Assembly (NCBI RefSeq): GCF_023091745.1
Contig: NC_068913.1
Location: 16,696,001 to 16,760,000, forward strand
Length of the DNA: 64,000 nucleotides
Origin: Budorcas taxicolor
Taxonomy: Eukaryota > Chordata > Mammalia > Artiodactyla > Bovidae
Direction: 5' to 3'
This document shows positions 23,628-35,297 of the stretch, one piece after another. A model generated the notes under the pieces. The model searched no databases. It saw only the letters and a program-made list of their open reading frames with translations, and had not been told where the DNA came from. Position 1 is the first letter of the stretch. Each line of letters begins with the position of its first letter. Both the position numbers and the translations under genes were made by a program.

Positions 23628-23742
23628 AGAATACTGGAGTGGGTTGCTATTTCCTTCTCCAGGGGATCTTCCCTGGCCCAGGAATTGAACTCCTGTCTCC
23701 TGCATTGGCAGATGGATTCTTTACCACTGAGCCAGCAGGGGG
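23628..23742 (-). repeat. Bov-tA SINE head half (split by Bov-A2)
   Basis: Continues the host SINE from gaatactggagtgggttgc through gggatcttccctggccc to ttctttaccactgagccagc, the antisense tRNA-derived head. Confidence 0.88.
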
Positions 23743-23966
23743 AAGGGAGGGTAGACCAAACAGATGAAGAAGACTAAGAGGAACAAATCTCCAGTTACAT
23801 AATAAATAAGTCATGGGATTGTAATAAATAGCACAAGGAATATGGTCAAATAATATTGTTGTAACTTTGTGTGGGGACAGATGGTAACTAGACTTATGGT
23901 GCTGATCATTTCATAATGTATACAAATGTAAAATTATTGTGCAGTACTCCTGAAACTAACATAATA

Positions 23967-24192
23967 GTAGTGTGTGTTGGTTGCTCAGTCATGTTCAACT
24001 CTGCAACCACGTGGACTGTAGCCCACCACACTCCTTTGTTTATGGAATTCTCCAGGCAAGAACTGGAGTGGATAGCTATTCCCTTCTCCAGGGCATCTTC
24101 CCAACCCAGGGATCAAACCTAGGTCTCCTACATTCCAGGCAGATTCCTTACCATCTGAGCCACCAGGGAAGCCCCCAAGGAGGCCACAGTTT
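23967..24192 (-). repeat. Bov-tA SINE in L1 3' UTR
   Basis: Antisense SINE from ttggttgctcagtcatg to gagccaccagggaagccc. The flanking L1 text at 23945-23966 recurs at 24193-24214 with three mismatches, a likely long target duplication. About 15 extra bases lie between the SINE 5' end and the right copy. Confidence 0.88.
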
Positions 24193-24539
24193 TACTCCTG
24201 AAACCAATGTAATATTGTATGTCAACTATGTTTCAATTTAAAAAAAGAGAGAACTAAATACTACTTAAAAACCACCACTTAAACCATTAGCCAAGCCCAC
24301 AGTCCATATGGAAAAGGAAAGAGTATAAAGCAGTCAGAACACTGGGAAGCATGATTTATTCAAGGCCACTGAAGGAACAGTGTATCATAGAACCTTTTAA
24401 AATAGAAAAAGTATTCAAGAAAGTTTAAGTTTTTGTACAAATATATCCTTTCAACACTGTAAATATTTAAATCTGTTCTCCTTTTACTTGCATGGTCTCT
24501 GAAAAAAGCCTCATGTAATTCTTCTCCTTGTCCCTCTGT

Positions 24540-25960
24540 AAGATATCTTTATTTTTTCCTTCTCTGGCTTCTTCCAGGATTTTATCTTTGTCTTTAATTT
24601 TATGAAGCTTGAATATGACATGGCTGGGTGTCAATTTTTTATATATATATATTTATCATGTTTCTTTTTCTCTGAGCTTCTTGGATCTGTTGGTAGGTAC
24701 CTGTCTTTAAATTTAGAAAGTTCTCAGCTGCTATTATTTCAAATATGCCTTTCGTTCCTTTCTCCTCATTTTCCTTCTAGTACTCCTATTGTATATACGT
24801 TAAACCTTGTGCTGTTGTCCCCCAGTTCTTGGGTATTCTGCTCTGCTTTTCTTACTGTTTTCTCTTTGATCTTCAGTTTGGGAAGTTTCTACTGAGATAG
24901 TTTCAGTCTCAGAGGTATTTTCCTTAGTGATGTCTAGTCCACTAATAAGCCCATCAAAGGTATTCTTCATATCTGTTACAGTGGCTTTTATATATACCAT
25001 TTGTCTTTAGTTCTTTCTTAGAGTTTTCATTTTCTGCTTACATTGCCCACCTGTTCTTGCATGCTGTCTACTTTACCCATTACATTCTTTAGCATATTAA
25101 TTGCAGTTATTTTAAATTCCTTGTCTGATAATTCAACATCCTTGTCATATCTGTTTCTGATGATTGCTCCATCTCTTCAAGTTGTGTTTTCCTTTCCTAT
25201 TGGTATGCTTTGTAATTTTCTCTTGATAGCCAGACATGATATACTGAGTAAAGGAGCAGAGGTAGCTAGGACTTTAACATGGGGTTTTATGTTTCTCTGG
25301 CTAGGGGTTAGGCAGTGCTTATTGTTTGTTATAGCTGTGTGTCAGAGGCTAAAATTTCCTCTAGAGTCTTTGCTTTTATTTCTTCCGTTGTCTTTTTATG
25401 CCCCAGAGATTAATTAAATAGCATCTGAGGCTTGCAGTTCTTTTAGCTGTAACCCTCTGTCACTGTGTTGAAGCCCTGTTGATATGGTGTTAAGTTGTCA
25501 TTTAATGAACCTGCGTTGGACATTTCCTTTTCCTCAAGTGGGTTAGGATTTGGTGAAAACCCAGTCCATTACATTCTGATCAAATAATTTCCTTTGATGG
25601 CAGGCCTGGCTGTGGAGAGCTCTGGATGTATTTTCAAAATGTATTTCCCCTCCTCCTGCTGAGTCTTCACTTTGAGAACCAAGGCTTCTGGGTGTAAAGC
25701 TCAAAAAAAGCTTGGATCCCTCAGTGTTGAGTAACTGTGAAGTCAGTCCACACTGAGCACCAAGCAGTTCATCAATTACAGTCTAAAGTGTTACTACAAT
25801 TACTGGTCCCAAATGATAGCCGTTGCCCCCAGCTTTTGCTGCCTGTAAGCTGTGGTTCTATGCACCTGCCTGTTTGCCCAGTTTGGGGGCCAATAGTTTG
25901 CCTCAGACTTCAATTCTCTGATGGATCTAAGAAGAGTTGTTGGTTTTTATTTCCTTCAGC
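24540..25960. repeat. AT-rich old L1-like 3' region
   Basis: Long pyrimidine-rich text (tattatttcaaatatgcctttcg, ttctagtactcctattgtatatac, gattgctccatctcttcaag, gataattcaacatcc) resembles the 3' non-coding region of old mammalian L1 families. Frames such as 25043-25417 are chance. Orientation and subfamily are uncertain. Confidence 0.4.
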
Positions 25961-27010
25961 CTTCTTCTTCTTATAAGAACTTCCAAGCACTTTACATGTT
26001 GAACTGAAAACAGGAGGTCCTTAAAATAATATTAATTTTCCGTTGATTTATTTGCACGCAGATGCTGTATAGCTAAAATTATAAGTTATTGCGAAGCAAG
26101 CTGTAAGATAAAAGACTTGGATTTTCCTCAGTAAATGTGTCTGCATGAGTTTGGCTTTTAGAAATAATTCAGAAATCACTCCATCAATTTTTTAGATACA
26201 AATGATAAAATGTTACTTACATATTAAATGAACAAGCAAGATACATATTACTAAAAAGTAATCAGTTCTAAAAATATTTTGTGTTAATAGGAAATAAAAA
26301 TATTAAACATTTCATAAAGTAACAAAAGGATTGTAATGAGTATGAATACTTCACGATATGATTTGATAATATAGGTTTTAGGTACCTCATTGAAAACCTC
26401 ACACTGTTATTAAAAGAAATCATCTATAATTTGAATCTGTGGTTTTATCCAGTATAAGTCCAGTATAAGTGAAAAGTCTAATAATCCATTAAACCTTACA
26501 GTTGAAATTAGAGGTAGAGCATCATTAATCTGTTCCATTTTGACTATTTGAAGTTACTTTTCTTTTCAGCTAATAAAAAGGAGATGAGTATGGAGAAAAC
26601 CTGAAACAAAATTGCTTGTGTATAATTACAAGATATGAGATTAGGCAAGATAAGAAAAAATTAAAATAAATCATTCTAGAATTCACTGTCAAAAGAACTG
26701 CATTTTCTGACAGGGGATGGTAGAGATGGGCTTGCTAAATGTTTGCCAATACTCTCTCTACCCATATTCTATGTTCTACACTACATTTAATTTCAGAACC
26801 TCCCAACAAGGACCAAAACATCCTAATTTGAAGGTAACTTTTCACCATTTTCAGAAAAACTTTACGGTGAGCAAAATGAGAATGCCTTGTCATATGTTTA
26901 TAAGTCAGTAGAGGAGGCTTCTCCAAACACCAGTATCCAAAATGATCTTTTGTTTCGGGTCCTAGGTGTCTTTACTTCCAAGGGCAATATATTAAAGTAG
27001 GATTTAGAAT
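25961..27010. other. No gene or recognised repeat
   Basis: AT-rich. A small tandem duplication (ccagtataagt twice) lies near 26450-26470. Confidence 0.4.
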
Positions 27011-27013
27011 AGA

Positions 27014-27230
27014 TGAGGGCTTCTCAGGTGGCTCAATGATGAAGAATCGCCTGTCAATGCAGGAGCCACAGGAGACATCAGTTCAATTCTGGGTGGGGAA
27101 GATCCCCTGGAGAAGGAAATGGCAACCCACTCCGATAGTTTTGCTGGACAATCCCGTGGACAAAGGAGGCTGACAAGCTACAGTCCATGGGGTCGTAAAA
27201 GAGCTGGACAAAACTGAGCACACACCACAC
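27014..27230 (+). repeat. Bov-tA SINE, diverged
   Basis: Sense element: gggcttctcaggtggctc, gttcaattctgggtggg, caacccactccgatag, ctacagtccatggggtcg. More substitutions than neighbouring copies, so older. Confidence 0.88.
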
Positions 27231-27449
27231 AGGAGGACAGACTTTTTGTAAAAAGAGAGAGAGAAAGACAGTTATCCAAGAAGTAGAAAACTGCAGCCTG
27301 CAAAAGGCTGGGAAAGCATATGAATGGAATTTGGGAATAAGCAAAATGATCCCCTTAAAACCACAGAGCCCATATACCCTTAAAAAGTCTTCGTACATTT
27401 TCAGAGATACATGTACACCAATTTGGTGACCAAGAGCCAACTTCCATAT

Positions 27450-27680
27450 TTTTTAAACGGAGATGCAGAAGCTCATAGAAGTTAAATGGCCTGCCCAGCG
27501 CTTCACAACCACTTGGTGACGGAGGTGGGACTAGAAGTTAGGTTTTCCATCTCCCAAACAGTGTTTTTCCAACACACTGTTATTCTCATTTTATCTATGA
27601 CAGAACTAGGTCCCAAGTGCAAAGATGTTAAGCGTCGTGACCAAGATCTCTGTAATCTTGGGCAGAATTCGGGTTAGGAA
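27450..27680 (+). repeat. MIR-type SINE sequence, possibly two copies
   Basis: gagatgcagaagctcatagaagttaaatggcctgcc with gaggtgggactagaag is a MIR 3' half. A second MIR-like core follows at 27577 (ctcattttatctatgacagaac...gatgttaagcgtcgtgacc). Confidence 0.55.
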
Positions 27681-27689
27681 AAACTTCGT

Positions 27690-29635
27690 GTACTCATAGA
27701 TCCTTTGTTTAGTGAATTGTCTAAATTATACACTTAACCTATTGTGAAAATATCAGTTTGGAAGGAGTTAACATTTAAATTATTAGTCATTTATCTCTCA
27801 GCGTGCATAAGGTAGGTTTCTAAAAGAGAAACAAAAAGAAAGAGAAAGTGCCTTTGTATCAGTTACTGGACAGTCAGAGAAGCAGACTCACTATGAGTGA
27901 TGTGGAGTATTTGAGTATTAATATGCAATTCTCCAGAGTACTCTACTCTGGCATGGCAACTAGCACTGTTGGGTATGGTGGAGTCTGGAGGACTGGAGTA
28001 ATTGAATCAACCAGAGTCTCTCTGCTGCCCTGAGATAAATATATTACATGAGTAAGAGATAAAACTCTGTTATTTTAAGCACATGGCATTTGGGGGAGTG
28101 TTTCTTGCATAGCATAACCTTGTCTACCCTGAGTAATGTAGAAAGCAGGGCAATTATCTAGACATTTAAATTAAATAATATTCTCTATTCAAGCGAATGA
28201 CATCCTCAGGAATGTCCAAAGTGGGATAATAGCAGTAAGGAATAATTTGAAGAATGTTGGCTAGGTTAGTGTTGTCCCCAAACGTCTGCATTGTCTCATC
28301 CTTTCCTTCAGTGCCTTAAATTTCATCTTGAAGTTGGAAATCAGTCTCAAGTTATCCATTTAAATAAGGCAAAAAACCCTGGGATAAGTAATGTATAAAT
28401 TATCAAATGTTTGCATGCTCAAGTGAATGTGTTTTTCCAGTCCATTTCCAGGATGAATCAGGGTAGCACAACAGTTATGCTGCAGATAAACTCGGAAGGT
28501 TTTCCTGGCATAAATCTCAGAAAAGAAATATGTGCATGAGGGAAATTATGGAGGCTGTTTAATTATGGAAACAATTACTGAAATCCATCCTGACTTACTA
28601 TTACAACAGGCCCAGCCAATTAAAAGGACTACTGTAAGTACAGCCTCAGCGACCAGCTCAAGAACACTTGATAAGTTATGGCAAAGCTCCTATCTGACTT
28701 CCATATTAGCCACCATACCCTGATACTACTTTGCCAGTTCTAAGACAAGGCGCCATGCACCACTGAAGAGAAAGAGGCAACAAAGCAGACACCCATGAAG
28801 GAGAAGAAATGAGGACCCAAGAGGTAAAGAGTGAATCCCTTCCTGAGATCCAGTCTCATGCCTATCAACAGGTAACATCAGAGAGCTTTGTATCCTTTCT
28901 TTTGTTAGAGTCAGTTTAGGTTTATTTCTCTTACTTACCATCAAGGGGGTCATAACGTAATGCTTGATTCCTAGCTCCATGAACTGTTTGAATTCAGAAA
29001 TTTACAAGCAACTTTCCTTTCTATCAACATTTGTCTTTTCTCAGGTTTTGAGGAACAAGCAGCCAGACCTGAGTTTGGTAACAGTTTTCCTTTCTGCATA
29101 AAAAGGTTCTTCATCAATTCATTCTTCTCTGCAAGACAAGGAAGTTCCCATATCCCTTTACTGTGGTACTAGTGCTTTTGTTGTTGCTGCTGTTGTTATT
29201 GTTAAGGAATGAAATGACTGAAGTTGTATCCACAACTGGCTCAGACAGCAGTACCAAGATGGTGGAAGGTTATCAAAATTTAAATTAAACTAGGAGGAAT
29301 TTGAAACAAGACTTGATAATCATGAGGAGACAGAAAGCATCCATTCCTTCTTAGGAATCCCAGGATCCTTGGAAAGTGTATCAGGGCACAGCAATATTTG
29401 AACTCAAGTCATTTTATCTGGACATTAAAAAAAAAGGATCTAATCTAAGGACTTTAGGACCACACAGCAGGGGCCATCTGTCTAGATTTCTATGTGGGTC
29501 TTATGTGTCATTTCCCTTGAGGAAGCCATGAGAACAACAGAGTTTTACTCTGAAACGAATGAAGCTAAAGTCCAGGGTCCTACATTTGCCTAGGTATCTT
29601 CAAGACTCTGGGAGGGGTCCTCTCAACATTTTTGT
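27690..29635. other. No gene or recognised repeat
   Basis: Mixed composition. A short GTT/GCT run lies near 29175. No supportable gene or RNA. Confidence 0.4.
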
Positions 29636-29639
29636 TCAG

Positions 29640-29715
29640 TCATGAGCTTGGCAGGCTATACAGTCTATGGGATTGCAATGAGTCAGACATGACTGAGCAA
29701 CGAAGCACAGTGCTA
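29640..29715 (+). repeat. Bov-tA 3' tail fragment
   Basis: gcttggcaggctatacag, gtcagacatgactgagcaac: only the terminal part of a sense SINE. Confidence 0.65.
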
Positions 29716-30014
29716 CACGCTTCTGTAAACTCTGCACGGCATTGATATTTGAACTGCATTTACTTAAGATCACTGCCCCTTTCTACTCTGACTAGTTCTG
29801 GGGTCTTACTTCCCATTGTGTCATATGGGATTGAGGTGATGATGGGGCTTAGAATATACTACCCCAAAATATGTCACCTTGGCATATTGAATATTGTAAG
29901 TTGCAGGAGTCTGAGCAAATGGAAGAAGCAGGGCGGTTATTCTCACCCTACCCTCTCCTTCCCTAAACCAAGTCATAAAACCCTCAAGTGAGAGGTGACC
30001 TCTCTATACCTTGA

Positions 30015-30284
30015 GAAACTGCTACATCACTTCAGTCGTGTCCGACTCTGTGTGACCCCATAGACGGCAGCCCACCAGGCTCCCCCATCCCTGGGATTCT
30101 CCAGGCAAGAACACTGGAGTGGGTTGCCATTTTCTTCTCCAATGCATGAAAGTGGAAAGTGAAAGTGAAGTCGCTCAGTTGTGTCCGACTCTTTGCGACC
30201 CCATGGATTGCAGCCCACCAGGCTCCTCTGCCCATGGGATTTTCCAGGCAAGAGTACTGGAGTGGGATGCCATCGCCTTCTCCG
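30015..30284 (-). repeat. Bov-A2 SINE, antisense, with TSD
   Basis: Complete dimer: ctgctacatcacttcagtcg, gacggcagcccaccagg, spacer tgcatgaaagtgg, second unit to gccatcgccttctcc. Flanked by ATACCTTGA (30006-30014 and 30285-30293), extended by gaaa/agaaa. Few substitutions, so relatively young. Confidence 0.95.
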
Positions 30285-30294
30285 ATACCTTGAA

Positions 30295-32240
30295 GAAAAG
30301 AGTATCTTAATCTCTAAAATAACAAAGGAACATGAAAAAGAACCCTAACAAGCAGGCCTCGCTAAATTTCCCTCAGTCTAATACAATTACTTCCCATTAG
30401 TTGACTGCCGTATTCTCCCATGTCCACTCTTCATGGAACCTAGCATTAAACACTCACATCTTAGGGTCTTCATTTCCTTATGAAGGTTCCTGCTTCACAT
30501 AAAACTTATATTAAACAAAGTTGTATGTTTTTATTCTATTAACCTGTCTTTATCAGTTTAATTTGCAAATACAAGCAGGGATCTTAAGAGGGTGGAGGAA
30601 AACTATCCTCTTTTATAATGACCACGGGCAATTTTGGGATCCAGCCGTGGGGAAGTTGAGTTGGGATACATTTAGTTTGCGTGTGGTGGGATATATTCAT
30701 GTGATTCTAATCACTTCCATGCACAGAGAGAGGAGTCACAGCTTTCAGGAACCTTCTACCCTGCTCCTTTACCTGGCATCATGTGACAGAAGTGAGGAGT
30801 GAGATCATATGGGAATAATAGTATTCCCTCCTTATAGTATCAGGAGGAGATGATAAGGAGAAGAAGCAAGCACTGAAGTTCACCTATGGAAAATTCTTCC
30901 AATGATCACATGTGGGAAATTGTCAGCAGAGCACCCTTGATACCAACACACAGTGGAAGCTCTCTCTCATTAGGAATGCTGCACAGATATACAAGATTTG
31001 TGTTTCCTTTTTGATGGAAATTGTAGGATACACAAGTGTTCAGAATTCCTTTGTTTGCAAGGCATAAACCTGTAGCAGCCCAACAAAAAGTATGTCTGTG
31101 TGAAAAGTTACAGATCTGTGGATCTTAACTAGCAATAATTTAAAAAGCAAACTTTGATCAACCCTGTAAAGAAAAGATTGAATTGTATTTCTATTGTCTC
31201 TGAAGAAAATAATACAGAGTTTACATAGCATTGTCATAAAAATGACTATAAAATGGTGACCAAAAGAATGTTGAAACATTATACAGAAATGTTGAGAAGT
31301 AAACATTTTAGAGTTTTAATCTAGTGTTTTAGTCAGCTTTTGTTTTGATTTCTTATCTCATGCTGAAATATTCATGTTGTGTCTAATTTTGTACTCTTTT
31401 CATTAAAGACAATGTCTTTAATTGTATAAGCTTCAGATTCTACAAAGCTGAACAGTCCCTAAATAAGATGCAAAGACAAAAGTTAAAAGATGCACTTTCA
31501 TTTCTCCAATTACACTTTAAGCCTGTTTCCTATTCTATGCCTTGTGGAAATGCCTTTTTCTTTCAAATGTGTTGCTGTCAAAGAAAATTAAGTCAATAAA
31601 ATTAAATCAAAGGAAAGTCCAAGACTGTAGTTTGAATTGAAAAGGAATTACTGATCTTGAAACAGAATCACAAGAGGTTTTGTATATATGTCTATTATTT
31701 AGTGCAAAGGATTATTTTTAAGAACACAAATCATGTAGGTAAGTGTATATTTGTGATCACTTGTGGTTCTTTTGTTAGACTAATAACTAATTTTAATTTC
31801 ATATTCAAAATAATGAATGACAATATGTTTGAAATGTAATTGGGCAGTTCTTGCAATATGCACTGGAGGAACAGACAATGCATTCTGTAGGTTCTGATCA
31901 ACCATATTTGTTATTTTTATCAGTTTACTCTGCAGGCTTCTATAAAGGAATGAATGACTTTTAAGAAATATGAAATAGGGAAAAACCTACACATAGTAGT
32001 TAGAGGAAACAAATCATTAACCCCATTTTCATTTTAGGAAACACAAGTCATCACCATTTACGTGAAAAAAATTACCTGAGCTGCATGAGATAATATTTCA
32101 CACTGAACTGATAACAATTTCAAGGCAGAACAAAGACTTAATAGCTTACACAGATTATCACCATATGTTCAGAATATTACCAAAAATGGAAAAAGGTTTT
32201 TTGGAGCCCCAGGAATAAAACAATGGCCAAATCATTCATT
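30295..32240. other. No gene or recognised repeat
   Basis: AT-rich. Nothing supportable on either strand. Confidence 0.4.
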
Positions 32241-32244
32241 CAGG

Positions 32245-32325
32245 ATGCATTTTGTACGTTTTTTCACTGCTGTGTTCCTAGACAGCACCTGATACACTAC
32301 AGGTGCTCAATAAATAAGGCTCATC
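32245..32325 (+). repeat. L2 LINE 3' end
   Basis: ttcactgctgtgttcc, agacagcacctgatacac and aggtgctcaataaataa is the typical L2 3' terminus. The usual continuation (ttgttgaatgaatgg) is found only at 32440, after about 115 bp of other sequence. Confidence 0.6.
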
Positions 32326-32489
32326 ATGTGGTTGCTTGTACAACAGACTGAAGTACATCATAGTTCACCTGAATGGCACTCCCTAGAACTGTGTTATGTT
32401 CAACCTATGCGACCAAACTTGGCGGCCCTAAAAATTACTTGTTGAATGAATGGATGGACGAATTAAATACAGTGAAAGTCTTCCATTTG

Positions 32490-32945
32490 TCACCTCTGTA
32501 CTAGGCACTGAGGAAAGGCAAAAGAATAAGACAGTCACTTCCCAATTAGCAGGGAGAGGCAGATCAATTATAACATGACAAAATGTTATACCTGGTAATA
32601 TGAAGAGATGAAAATTTCCATGGCAGTGATTAAATCTGCCTAAGGAGGTTAAGGAGTCTTCCCAGAGTCAGTTATATTTGAGTTGGGTAAAGGGTTTTTG
32701 CTAGGCAAAAAAAAGGAAAGGAAAGGGTCTTTCAGAGAGAAAGAACAGCCTGAGCCAAAGCCTGTAGCTGTGAAAAGACAGACTGGGAGCCAGTGTGCAG
32801 TGAGTGTGGCGTGGTTCAGATGGAGACATTATCGGAAGTGGCAGAGGATACAGCTAGAAAGATTAGTTCTGAAATATAAAGGGATTGTAATCTCATTTAT
32901 CTCTGAATTCCCTAAAGCACTTAACACAGTGCCTAGTACGTAATC
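32490..32945 (+). repeat. L2 LINE 3' region
   Basis: tgtactaggcactgagg, aataagacagtcacttcc, a ggagtcttcccagag block, cctgagccaaagcctg, and acagtgcctagtacgtaatcag follow the L2 3' order. The 86-codon frame 32683-32943 lies inside it and is not a gene. Confidence 0.55.
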
Positions 32946-33149
32946 AGTACTCAGAGGCTTGGCATGATGGATAGATGTATGTAAACCTGAGCAAGCGCTT
33001 CAGCCTGGCTCAACACTGTTACAATCCGTAATAACCTCATATCCTCATCTAATGTTAATGAACTGCTTTTTACGATGCTCAGAAAATAGTTTGTCCACTG
33101 ACACTTTGAAATAGAAACATCTTTGACTATATGTGAATAAACCTCACTT

Positions 33150-33365
33150 GGGGCTTCCGTGGTGACTCAGTGGAAAAGAACGTACATGCCAGTACAGAAG
33201 ATGCAAGAGACCTGGGTTAAATCCCTGGATCAGGAAGATCCCCTGGAGAAGGAAATGGTAACCTACTCCAGTATTCTTGCCTGGGAAATTCCAGGAACAG
33301 AGGAGCCTGGTGGGCTACAATCCATGCAGTCACAAAAGAGTCAGACACAACTTAGCAACAGCAGC
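33150..33365 (+). repeat. Bov-tA SINE with TSD
   Basis: Sense copy from gggcttccgtggtgactcag to acttagcaacagcagc. Flanked by AAACCTSACTT (33139-33149 and 33366-33376, one mismatch). Confidence 0.93.
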
Positions 33366-34714
33366 AAACCTGACTTTTCTAGAAGGGCTTGTCACCCCTC
33401 AGTTAATAATAAATGCCCACTGAAACTATAGTTTATTTTATAATACCTCCCTTGTAAGAATTGGTAGTAAGTCTTTTCTTTGATAATGTCTAAAAGGGAA
33501 TGTTCCTCTGTAGTTCAAAATCTTGTTACAATATAGAAAAACAAACTCTCAGATTCTTGTTGATGCCTAAGTTATGCTGAATAGCTCATGAATACATTAC
33601 TAATTTTCATACATATCATATTAAGACTCAAACCCACTGAGAGATTTTGGTAGTGAAATGTAAAGATTCCAAGAAAGAAAACAGAAATTCGCCTAAGTTG
33701 AAACTGAAAAAAAAAGGAGGGGTGGGGGGGGACAACTGCAAGGTGAATCACATGACAAGCAGTCCCAGTTTGAGGAGTACTCCACTCTCTGCTGGGCCTG
33801 AGACCAGCCACCCTATCACGGGACTTCACACAGCTGAAGGCATCAATAAGGAAGATCTAGAATAATATTTTGGCTGCCTGGTAGAAGCACTCTTTATCTT
33901 TATGGGCTGGAGCCTCCCTCATCCTATGGAGAATGGGAAAGTTCCTTCTATAACTCAAGCAAAGCAGCAGGGACCAGTGGAACCCCAGTGCATGAAAGAA
34001 ACCAAAAATGATACTGCACAGCCTCCCAATTTTCACTGGAATTACAGTTCACAAAAGTAGACCTGGATCTGCATGGCAAACCTAAACAGGCTGACTGCCA
34101 GATAAAATACAAATTTTAAGTGGGATCTAGAGTTTTCTAACATAATAGCCGAACGGTCCTAGATATGATTTTTAAAAACCTCTGTCTTAACAAGAACCAG
34201 GCAAATCATAACCTTAATGTGAAAAGACAGCCAATGACATCAACACTGAAGTGAATCTGCTGTTGGAATTACCTAACAAGCACTTTAACAATTATAAAAA
34301 TGATTCAGTAAGCAATTACAGATTATTTTGAAACAAACAAACATAGAGAAAAGTCTCAAAAAGAAACAAAAAATTATTTTAAAAGAACCAAATTATAGAA
34401 CCAAAAGAGAAAAATCACACCAGAAAAATATAAATTCTCTACTACTAGTCTCAGGAGTAGAGCAGAAAGATTCAATTGCTGAACTTGAGAATGTATCAGT
34501 AGATTTTACCCAATATGAACAGCAGAGATAAACCAGACTGGAAAAAAGTAAATCACAACTCAGGAAACTGTGGAACAATAGTGAAAGATCCAACATTCAT
34601 GTCACTAGAATCTTAGGAGGAGAGGGGTAAAGAAATGGAGCTAAAATGTTCAATAAATAATGGATAAAACTTTCCAAATCTGTTTAAATGTTTAAAATCA
34701 CAGGTCTAAAAAGG

Positions 34715-34995
34715 TAGTTCAGTTCAGTTCATTTCAGTCACTCAGTCGTGTCCGACTCTTTGCGACCCTATGAATCGCAGCACGCCAGGCCTCCCTGTCC
34801 ACCTGGGGAGTTCCTCTTTTGGTACCCTATCATTTTGCCTTTTCATACTACTGTTCATGGGGTTCTCAAGGCAAGAATAGTGAAGTGGTTTGCCATTCCC
34901 TTCTCCAGTGGACCACATTCTGTCAGACCTCTCCACCATGACCTGCCCGTCTTGGGTTGCCCCACAGGCATGGCTTGGTTTCATGAGGTAGACAA
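34715..34995 (-). mobile_element. BovB LINE with almost all of ORF2 deleted
   Basis: In BovB sense (minus strand) it reads, from 34995 down, BovB 5'-region text (gggcaacccaagacgggcag, aggtctgacagaatgtgg, ggcaaaccacttcac, aggaactccccagg). At about 34801 it joins directly to the last ~85 bp of the element (tggacagggaggcctggcg) and its CTGAA tail. Nearly the whole endonuclease-RT gene is absent. The 109-codon frame 34742-35071 crosses the join and has no BovB catalytic motif. It is inserted in the L1 at 34080-36765. Confidence 0.85.
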
Positions 34996-35202
34996 ACCCC
35001 AAATATAATAAACCTAAAGAAATCTGGGGAAAGCAGCCAGAGAGAAATGGAACATTAGCTATAAGAAACACAAATTTAAATGTCAGTGGATTTGTAACAA
35101 GAAAACATATAGGCCAGATAGAAGTGACATAACATTTTTCCAGTGCTAAACGAAAAGAACTGTTAACTTATGATTAACAGTTAACAGTTTTTTGATACCC
35201 AT

Positions 35203-35297
35203 AAAACATGTACACCCGTGGTGGATTCATGTCAATGTATGGCAAAACCAATACAGTATTGTAAAGTAAAATAAAGTAAAAAAAAAAAAAAAAAACC
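35203..35297 (+). mobile_element. Very short ruminant L1 3' end with poly(A)
   Basis: acatgtacacccgtggtgg, tcaatgtatggcaaaacc, attgtaaagtaaaataaag and a 17-A tail. Only the last ~95 bp of L1 were copied. Its host is the older L1 around it. Confidence 0.88.

Larger units (their letters stand above)
20736..24252 (+). mobile_element. Internally deleted old L1 LINE with nested SINEs
   Basis: The left end is an L1 5' UTR-like stretch (gtggagcaggaagaccctgagctcacc near 20763, to about 21050). It then jumps to ORF2 sequence (gactagaaatcagctacaag), so ORF1 and the endonuclease part are missing. From there decayed ORF2 runs to about 23160: ttttatgccagtag, atattagcaaactgaattcaac, gatgtggagaaaaagg, accaagtgtccatcaac. 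The 3' UTR (cagttacataataaataag) and an A-rich end near 24240 follow. Two SINE insertions sit in the UTR. A diverged 12-bp repeat, ACTAAAWACTAM (20724-20735, 24253-24264), may be the target duplication. No frame longer than about 99 codons survives. Confidence 0.8.

Noticed and set aside
23298..23777. 159-codon plus-strand frame
   Set aside because: It runs across antisense Bov-tA and Bov-A2; repeated LSCPTLCDPMDCS-like peptides are a known by-product of these SINEs.
25043..25417. 124-codon hydrophobic plus-strand frame as a membrane protein
   Set aside because: It lies in pyrimidine-rich old-L1-like sequence; T-rich DNA gives hydrophobic codons by chance.
32326..32440. 115-bp insertion between two parts of an L2 end
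   Set aside because: The right piece (ttgttgaatgaatgg) could belong to the neighbouring L2 instead; no target duplication supports an insertion.
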